A stretch of DNA of 19,396 bases from Chlamydiota bacterium (GTDB taxonomy: Bacteria; Chlamydiota; Chlamydiia; Chlamydiales; JAJFMI01). A model generated the notes under the pieces. It did no database searches. It was not told the DNA's origin and saw nothing but the letters and a program-made list of their open reading frames with translations. The DNA lies in NCBI GenBank assembly GCA_021772235.1, contig JAJFMI010000174.1, forward strand, positions 1 to 19,396, read 5' to 3'. The translations under genes were made by a program, and so were the position numbers. Positions 14,667 to 19,396 of the stretch are shown piece by piece. Positions within the stretch are counted from its first letter, which is position 1, and every line of letters starts with the position of its first letter.

Positions 14667-15297
14667 CTAGCTGAATAACTCGATCACATTTAAGAGCGAG
14701 TCCTTCGTCGTGCGTAGCAACGATGAGGGACTTTTTCATTTCACGGCAGAGTGAAATCAGCAGATCTTGGATCTGCGAAGATGTGTGAGAGTCGAGATTT
14801 CCGGTAGGTTCATCGGCAAAAAGAATTTGGGGATCATTCATGAGCGCGCGGGCAATTGCAACGCGCTGTTTTTCGCCACCTGAAAGAACTTTTGCAAGGA
14901 AGTTTGCGCGGTCAGATAGTCCAACTTTATCTAAAAGCATGAGCGCACGTTTTTCATCTGCTTCACCAGCAATTTTACTAGGGAGAAGAACGTTTTGCAG
15001 TGTGGTGAACTCTTCTAAAAGATGAAAACGTTGGAAGATAAAGCCGAGGAGGTTATTGCGTCTTTTTGAGAGATCGCCTTTAAGAGCATTTTTTCCTTGG
15101 ATTTCGAGGTAGCCAGAAGTGGGTTTTTCCAAAGTGCCAAGGATGGAAAGAAGAGTGCTTTTTCCCACGCCTGAAGGACCCATAATCGCAATCGCTTCTC
15201 CGCGATCTAAAGATAGAGAAAAACGGGAGAGCACTTCAATCGTGCCAGAGGGGCCTTTGTAGATTTTTTTGATGTCTTTGGCTTGCAGAAGGCTCAT
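14656..15297 (-). CDS. lolD: ABC transporter ATPase, LolD-type
   Basis: This is a 213-residue ATPase of the LolD/MacB subfamily, which powers release of lipoproteins from the inner membrane to LolA or similar substrate extrusion. Seen are Walker A GPSGVGKST (40-48), the Q-loop GFIFQ, the signature LSGGEKQRVAIARAL, Walker B ILFADEPTGNLD and the H-loop VATHD. Its ATG overlaps the end of the permease gene by four bases (ATGA), so the two subunits are translationally coupled. The rpmG-lolE-lolD order matches CT150-CT152 of C. trachomatis as I recall it. It ends seven bases from the convergent F-box gene. Confidence 0.95.
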   Translation of the reverse strand: MSLLQAKDIKKIYKGPSGTIEVLSRFSLSLDRGEAIAIMGPSGVGKSTLLSILGTLEKPTSGYLEIQGKNALKGDLSKRRNNLLGFIFQRFHLLEEFTTLQNVLLPSKIAGEADEKRALMLLDKVGLSDRANFLAKVLSGGEKQRVAIARALMNDPQILFADEPTGNLDSHTSSQIQDLLISLCREMKKSLIVATHDEGLALKCDRVIQLEKK

Positions 15298-17306
15298 TTA
15301 AGCACCTCAGAAGGTTGTAGGCGACACGCTTTTAGAGCAGGAACGAGGCCAGCAACAAGAGAAATAATCGGCGTGGAGATGAGAATAAAGTAGAGGGCGC
15401 TTTTAGAAAGCTCGTTAGGAAGGGAGTTCCCATAAAAAGCGCTATTAAATGCTTCATGACCTTGTAAGAAGCTGAGCATTTCTGCCACATGATCGATATT
15501 GTGCAGGGTGAGAACTGCTAAGACAGTTCCTATCACACTCCCAATCAAGCCAAGAATTACACCAGATCCAGCAAAAATCGCGGCGATGTCTCTTTTTGTC
15601 GCTCCCATCGCTTGTAAAATCGCGATCTCCTCTTTTTTATCATTTACGAGTAGAGAAAGTAGGGAGATGATGTTTGTGCAGGCGACAATAAGAATGATGA
15701 TACCAATGAGCGTAAAGAGGTATTTGTCGCTCTCAAATTGCTGCAGGAGGTCTTTTGCAAAATCATACTGGCGAAAACTTTGCACCTGCCAAAAAGGTCC
15801 AAGGCCAGCCGCATCAAGTTTTGTACGAAGCGTTTCGGCAAAAGCGTCTGCCCCAGCTAAATCAGGTGTCCAAACTTGAATTCCGGTAGATTGCGCGCGA
15901 TCTAAAGTGTAAGAGTGATTCGCAGTGCGCATTGCTGAAACAAGTTCGCTATCGGTAAAAATGCATTTATTTCCGATAGACATAATACCGGGATCGTAAA
16001 AGCCGGCAACAGAAATCGGAATGCGCTGCTCTTGCACACCGCTTGTTGTTTGCGCGCCATAAGAAAGAAAACCGAGATCACCGATTTGCACACCACTCTC
16101 TTGATAGCTTTTTGCAACGACTACAGGCGTCTGTTCAAAAAGATCGGGAAGATGCGTTTTGTTGCCAATTTGATAAGGCCAAGGAGGTGTGAGCTCAGGT
16201 TCTTTAACAAAATCTTGCTTGGCGGTGATTTTCTCAATCGCAATATCCTGGTAAGGGATATTCCCGTGAAGGCTTTTTCCTTGGAGAGTCGCGCGCACAT
16301 AGAGTTGCAAATCGGAGACGCGCTTAGGGTCCTCGTAAGTAATCTCTTCAACAGAAAAAGAAAGAGGCTGATCGAGCTGCAGATGTACTTTTTGATGCAA
16401 CTTTTTACCATCGACATAAACCGATTTGCCACGGCGGTGAATAATTCGGCTGCCTTCTTTAGCGAGCTCAATGCGATTTGATGAGTAGACACCGTGAAAA
16501 GGCACCGCTTCAGGCAGTAGGGAGAGAGGAATTTCCCATTCGGAAGTTGTGGTGATTTCGTCGATAGAGACATTGGCAATTAAGCGCTCAATCTGTTCCT
16601 GAAAGTTTTCTCGGCTTGTTTTCCGAACAAGAGATGCCTCATCTTCAACAACACCCTCTCCTGAAAGAGCGGCCATGTGAAAAAGGTGGTCGATTTCAGA
16701 AGCTTTAGGCGCAAGAAGAAGTTCGGGAAGACGGGGATTGTTTTCGGGGAAAGAGCCAATGTACGTGACTTGCGTGAGATAGTTTTGCTGCTCTTCTCCA
16801 GGAAGATCAAATTCAGGATGGACCATTCGCAATTTCAGCAGACCGCCCGTCATTTCAAAAGGCGAGGCTTGGCAACTTCCTGTCTCATTAATTGCAGTAA
16901 GCGTATCTTTAACAAGATCTTTGACACTGCCATCGGAATTTTTTACAGGCTGAGGCAAAAAGTAGGGGAGCTGCGCATCAATCTCTTGATCGTAAGGATC
17001 GCTCATCTTTGAAAGTGCCTTTTCCCGCAGAGACTTGCTTTCATAACCGGAAGCGTAGGAGAGCTGATCGATTAAATGATAATAGCTCTGGTAGTAGGCG
17101 TTTGTGGGAGTGAGTCGAACAGGCGCATTTAGCGAAGTCAGTTTTTTGAGCCAGCCACGCTCCATACCCTCTGTGACAGAGAGAAATATAAGCGTGAGCC
17201 AAACAACTAAAGAGATGACGCAGATGGACATTGTCGCGATAAGCGAAACGGAAAGCTGTCTGCGTCTAGGTACTAAATATTTTCGTATGAACGAGAATAC
17301 AAACAA
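15294..17306 (-). CDS. lolE: ABC transporter permease, LolC/LolE-type, with large periplasmic domain
   Basis: This 670-residue permease has an N-terminal membrane segment (about residues 20-46), a very large periplasmic region (about 50-525), and a C-terminal FtsX domain with three membrane segments (about 533-558, 575-605, 640-662) and the cytoplasmic loop KKEEIAILQAMGATKRDI that contacts the ATPase. E. coli LolC/LolE are about 400-415 residues, so the periplasmic part is enlarged by some 250. It forms a complex with LolD and probably delivers lipoproteins to the outer membrane. The start is a TTG at 17306, one base after the rpmG stop, with no good ribosome-binding site, implying coupling to rpmG; the next ATG would delete half of the first membrane segment. 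Confidence 0.9.
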   Translation of the reverse strand: MFVFSFIRKYLVPRRRQLSVSLIATMSICVISLVVWLTLIFLSVTEGMERGWLKKLTSLNAPVRLTPTNAYYQSYYHLIDQLSYASGYESKSLREKALSKMSDPYDQEIDAQLPYFLPQPVKNSDGSVKDLVKDTLTAINETGSCQASPFEMTGGLLKLRMVHPEFDLPGEEQQNYLTQVTYIGSFPENNPRLPELLLAPKASEIDHLFHMAALSGEGVVEDEASLVRKTSRENFQEQIERLIANVSIDEITTTSEWEIPLSLLPEAVPFHGVYSSNRIELAKEGSRIIHRRGKSVYVDGKKLHQKVHLQLDQPLSFSVEEITYEDPKRVSDLQLYVRATLQGKSLHGNIPYQDIAIEKITAKQDFVKEPELTPPWPYQIGNKTHLPDLFEQTPVVVAKSYQESGVQIGDLGFLSYGAQTTSGVQEQRIPISVAGFYDPGIMSIGNKCIFTDSELVSAMRTANHSYTLDRAQSTGIQVWTPDLAGADAFAETLRTKLDAAGLGPFWQVQSFRQYDFAKDLLQQFESDKYLFTLIGIIILIVACTNIISLLSLLVNDKKEEIAILQAMGATKRDIAAIFAGSGVILGLIGSVIGTVLAVLTLHNIDHVAEMLSFLQGHEAFNSAFYGNSLPNELSKSALYFILISTPIISLVAGLVPALKACRLQPSEVLK

Positions 17307-17307
17307 A

Positions 17308-17472
17308 TTATTTTGCTTCTTTGAAGACCGTGTGGCGTTGTAGCTTTTTGTCGTATTTTTTCAGCTCCAAGCGATCTGGAGTGTTACGTTTGTTTTTGCG
17401 TGTCCAGTAAACTTCTGTACTTTCTGTACTCTTCAGTTTAATGATCTCGCGTCCACCCTTCTTCTTAGCCAT
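17308..17472 (-). CDS. rpmG: 50S ribosomal protein L33
   Basis: This 54-residue basic protein reads MAKKKGGREIIKLKSTES, then VYWTRKNKRNTPDRLELKKY and DKKLQRHTVFKEAK, a clear match to L33 of the large ribosomal subunit. It is the cysteine-free (zinc-independent) form. GAGG lies eight bases before the ATG. The gene heads a unit with lolE, whose start follows after one base, the arrangement I recall from C. trachomatis (CT150-CT152). A promoter with a palindrome lies just upstream. Confidence 0.97.
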   Translation of the reverse strand: MAKKKGGREIIKLKSTESTEVYWTRKNKRNTPDRLELKKYDKKLQRHTVFKEAK

Positions 17473-17483
17473 TTTTCATACCT

Positions 17484-17526
17484 CTATTTTCAAAATAGTA
17501 TACCGAAAAAACCCCTTCTTTAACAA
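17484..17526 (-). promoter_or_regulatory. Promoter of rpmG with overlapping palindrome
   Basis: On the minus strand TTGTTA (17521-17526) and TATACT (17497-17502) are 18 bases apart; the -35 overlaps the tsaD stop. A perfect palindrome CTATTTT-C-AAAATAG (17484-17498) starts within the -10 box and covers the predicted start site, a typical position for a repressor operator. Confidence 0.5.
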
Positions 17527-18527
17527 GGATAAAGATTTTTTGCTCTAGGTGAAGCGGTCAAGCGTAAAGGGTTTTCTTCAGTTTCGAGGTGGAAAGCGAG
17601 GCCAGCGATCATGGCGGCATTATCCAGTGAAAGCCCTTTTGGAGGGAAAAAGACATTAATATCTTGGGGAATCAAGGAGCGCAGATACTGGTTATTGCTA
17701 ACACCACCGCCAAAATAGATTGCCTGACAATCGAAACCTTTCGCAGCTTTAAGAGATTTTCCCACAACATCAGAAAGAGCCGTATGCTGAAAGCTTGCCG
17801 CCACATGGGCTTTTTCGTCCTCTGCTAAAAGCGTTGGAGCTTTCTTCTGGCACTCCTTTCCTTTCAGCGTGTAGAGTACATTTGTCTTCAATCCACTAAA
17901 GGAAAAATCAAGAGGGCACTTTTTCACAGTACCCCGCTTAAAAGGGTACTTATTCTTATCACCACTTAAGGCGAGTTTTTCTACTTCTGGACCACCAGGA
18001 TAACTCAAATCGAGAAGCGCTGCGACTTTATCAAACGCCTCGCCAATTGCATCATCAACCGTTTTTCCCAAAAGTTCATATTCCCCAATCGCATTCATCT
18101 TCAACATATGCGTGTGGCCACCAGAAATCACCACACCAAGCGATGGAAAAAGTTGCGGTGCCTCCATCATGGCCGCATATAAATGCGCCTCCACATGATT
18201 GACGCCGACAAGTGGAATGTCCCAAGCTAAACTCAAAGTCTTGGCGCAAGTAACCCCAGTTAAAATAGCTCCCATTAGACCGGGATTTGAAGCAACGCTA
18301 ATACGATCCAAGTCTTGAGGTGTCACCCCAGCCAACTTCATCGCTTCTTCGATTATAGGAAGCATGACATCAAAATGCTGGCGGCAGGCAAGTTCGGGAA
18401 AAACGCCTTGATAGGGCCTGTGTGTTTCTGTCTGAGTACGCACAACATGTGAAAGAATTTCTTTCCCATCACGCACCACGCTAGCAGCCGTTTCATCACA
18501 GGTAGATTCAATGCCTAGGATCAACAT
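17520..18527 (-). CDS. tsaD: tRNA N6-adenosine threonylcarbamoyltransferase TsaD
   Basis: TsaD transfers the threonylcarbamoyl group to A37 of tRNAs that read ANN codons, working with TsaB and TsaE. The 335-residue product begins MLILGIESTCDETAASVV and has GVFPELACRQHFDVM, the metal-binding GVNHVEAHLYAAM, VISGGHTHML, FGGGVSNNQYLR and LDNAAMIAG, all family motifs. I chose the ATG at 18527 because the protein then starts where the family does; an in-frame TTG at 18563 falls inside the -35 box. There is no ribosome-binding site before 18527 and the promoter predicts a leaderless mRNA. The gene runs toward rpmG with 47 bases between. Confidence 0.97.
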   Translation of the reverse strand: MLILGIESTCDETAASVVRDGKEILSHVVRTQTETHRPYQGVFPELACRQHFDVMLPIIEEAMKLAGVTPQDLDRISVASNPGLMGAILTGVTCAKTLSLAWDIPLVGVNHVEAHLYAAMMEAPQLFPSLGVVISGGHTHMLKMNAIGEYELLGKTVDDAIGEAFDKVAALLDLSYPGGPEVEKLALSGDKNKYPFKRGTVKKCPLDFSFSGLKTNVLYTLKGKECQKKAPTLLAEDEKAHVAASFQHTALSDVVGKSLKAAKGFDCQAIYFGGGVSNNQYLRSLIPQDINVFFPPKGLSLDNAAMIAGLAFHLETEENPLRLTASPRAKNLYPC

Positions 18528-18534
18528 GCCATTT

Positions 18535-18563
18535 ATTTTACCACATGGATCGCTCGAATGCAA
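18535..18563 (-). promoter_or_regulatory. Promoter of tsaD, predicted leaderless
   Basis: TTGCAT (18558-18563) and TAAAAT (18535-18540) on the minus strand are separated by exactly 17 bases. Seven bases downstream of the -10 is 18528, adjacent to the A of the ATG at 18527, so the transcript would begin at or one base before the start codon. Confidence 0.55.
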
Positions 18564-18597
18564 AAGAGCAAGTGTAGATATTTTTTGAATTCATGTG

Positions 18598-18632
18598 TAA
18601 AATAAAGCCCTTTGTTTCAAGACAAAGGGCTT
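18598..18632 (-). terminator. Rho-independent terminator of the 183-residue gene
   Basis: AAGCCCTTTGT (18605-18615) and ACAAAGGGCTT (18622-18632) form a perfect 11-base-pair stem with a six-base loop. It begins 11 bases after the stop codon of the minus-strand gene and is followed in that direction by TATTTTA, a modest T-rich tail. It separates that gene from tsaD. Confidence 0.85.
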
Positions 18633-18643
18633 AATAGAAGGAT

Positions 18644-19195
18644 TTACAAATCGCTAGCTAGATCTCTTAATGTTTTTTCATTAACAAGAAAAGTAGACTG
18701 TTTGATTTCAAATTTTGATTTTTGCTCTAGTTCTGAATCGAATTCTAGAGTATATGGTGCGTTTCCTATAACATTTGTATATTCATCATAAGTAAATCCT
18801 AATAATTTATCATTGTTATCTGGTCTGTAACAAGAATCATACGTATTGCCGTCTTTAAAAATGAATTGTCTTAAATATACGCCGATTTTGTAGATCATTC
18901 CAAATAATCCCGTTGGAGCTTTAATGGTTGATTCTTGGTTTTCAATTTTATTTAGTGCACTCTTGACGTCTATTCCAGTTACGCGATCTTGTAGGGTTAG
19001 AGGTTCAGAATTTTTTTCTGTTAGTGCAATATATTTACTCCATAGACTCATCAATGGCAAAAAGCCTTTTGAACCTCTTACGTGAACGATTCTTTTTCCC
19101 ATAAATGAATGTCCTGTACGAACTTCATTGCCAATTAGAGTATTGAATTCAGCCAAAGTTGTGATGCTGTCTAGTCTTGTTTCTAAACTTTCCAT
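18644..19195 (-). CDS. Hypothetical protein (183 aa), AT-rich accessory gene
   Basis: I do not recognise this 183-residue protein. It has no signal peptide and no membrane-length hydrophobic stretch except a moderately apolar patch near the middle (LFGMIYKIGVYLRQFIF). The N-terminal third is helix-like and the C-terminal third is rich in Glu, Lys and Phe. The gene is AT-rich like the F-box gene and unlike tsaD, so it may be acquired; a secreted effector is possible but unsupported. The ATG at 19195 has AGGA eight bases upstream. It has its own TATAAT box (19229-19234) and a strong terminator, so it is a single-gene transcription unit. Confidence 0.75.
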   Translation of the reverse strand: MESLETRLDSITTLAEFNTLIGNEVRTGHSFMGKRIVHVRGSKGFLPLMSLWSKYIALTEKNSEPLTLQDRVTGIDVKSALNKIENQESTIKAPTGLFGMIYKIGVYLRQFIFKDGNTYDSCYRPDNNDKLLGFTYDEYTNVIGNAPYTLEFDSELEQKSKFEIKQSTFLVNEKTLRDLASDL

Positions 19196-19203
19196 GTTTT
19201 AAG

Positions 19204-19234
19204 TCCTGTTGTTTTAGTTACAGGATCTATTATA
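19204..19234 (-). promoter_or_regulatory. -10 box and inverted repeat at the start of the 183-residue gene
   Basis: A perfect TATAAT (19229-19234, minus strand) lies 33 bases before the ATG; no good -35 is seen in the T-rich DNA upstream. Next to it, TCCTGT (19204-19209) and ACAGGA (19220-19225) are exact inverted copies with a ten-base centre, spanning the predicted start site and including the ribosome-binding AGGA. This could be an operator, or a hairpin hiding the ribosome site if transcription starts early enough. Confidence 0.5.
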
Positions 19235-19284
19235 TACGAACTAAAAATAAAAAAAACTGTTTATTTTTTTTAATTTGGAAGCAG

Positions 19285-19396
19285 TTGAATCTAGTAGACC
19301 GATTCAAAAGTTATTCAATCTAAAACGGCGCCAAATCCACGGGATTGAACTATTGAAAATCGATCCATATTATTAATATTGAGCGATTTTCAATAG
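19285..19396. repeat. Cluster of inverted repeats at the right window edge
   Basis: Three exact inverted repeats lie in 112 bases: TTGAATC (19285-19291) with GATTCAA (19301-19307); TTCAATC (19314-19320) with GATTGAA (19343-19349); and CTATTGAAAATCG (19350-19362) with CGATTTTCAATAG (19384-19396), 13 base pairs around a 21-base centre. The last arm ends on the final base of the window. No gene is seen in 19196-19396. Confidence 0.8.

Noticed and set aside
16121..16579. 152-codon same-strand open frame inside lolE
   Set aside because: It is a frame-shifted reading of the lolE periplasmic region with low-complexity Leu/Ser/Lys sequence and no ribosome site; the lolE frame itself is unbroken.
18528..18563. 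TTG at 18563 as start of tsaD
   Set aside because: The extra residues do not fit the family and the TTG is part of a -35 box.

Overview
The window reads as chromosomal DNA from a member of the Chlamydiales, most likely an environmental (amoeba- or invertebrate-associated) lineage rather than Chlamydia itself. The reasons are gene neighbourhoods that I recall from Chlamydia (two tiny basic proteins next to ybeY; folD next to an apbE-like gene; rpmG-lolE-lolD), combined with genes typical of amoeba-associated relatives: a eukaryote-like F-box protein and a filamentous-haemagglutinin-type secreted protein. The species cannot be fixed from sequence alone.

Layout. (1) 76-861, minus: two very small basic proteins and the rRNA-processing enzyme YbeY, behind a near-consensus promoter (886-914). 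(2) 911-4521, minus: rnr (RNase R), two tandem DUF502 membrane proteins and holC (DNA polymerase III chi); the last three overlap by 4 bases at each junction. (3) 4644-7394, plus: a 916-residue secreted protein with a TPS-like N-terminal domain and a C-terminal array of about eleven 32-residue repeats. (4) 7372-13496, minus: eight genes with no intergenic base between them: ugd, ispA-like, a phosphoglycosyl transferase, an MreD-like membrane protein, an inositol-monophosphatase family enzyme, folD, apbE and a HAD phosphatase. The first four suggest lipid-linked glycan and envelope synthesis; the last four are housekeeping enzymes. (5) 13497-14648: an AT-rich stretch and an AT-rich F-box gene on the plus strand, the best candidate for a host-directed effector. 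(6) 14656-17472, minus: rpmG-lolE-lolD, coupling a ribosomal protein to a lipoprotein-type ABC transporter. (7) 17520-18527, minus: tsaD, with a promoter that predicts a leaderless mRNA. (8) 18605-19195, minus: an AT-rich unknown gene ending in a strong hairpin. (9) 19196-19396: a non-coding stretch packed with inverted repeats, the last of which ends exactly at the window edge.

The conserved blocks are tightly packed and the three accessory genes (haemagglutinin-like, F-box, unknown) sit between them. No tRNA, rRNA, CRISPR array, transposase or integrase gene was seen. The most unusual items are the overlapping ugd-to-HAD operon with its glycan theme, the alternating two-type repeat of the secreted protein, the F-box gene, and the inverted-repeat cluster at the right edge.
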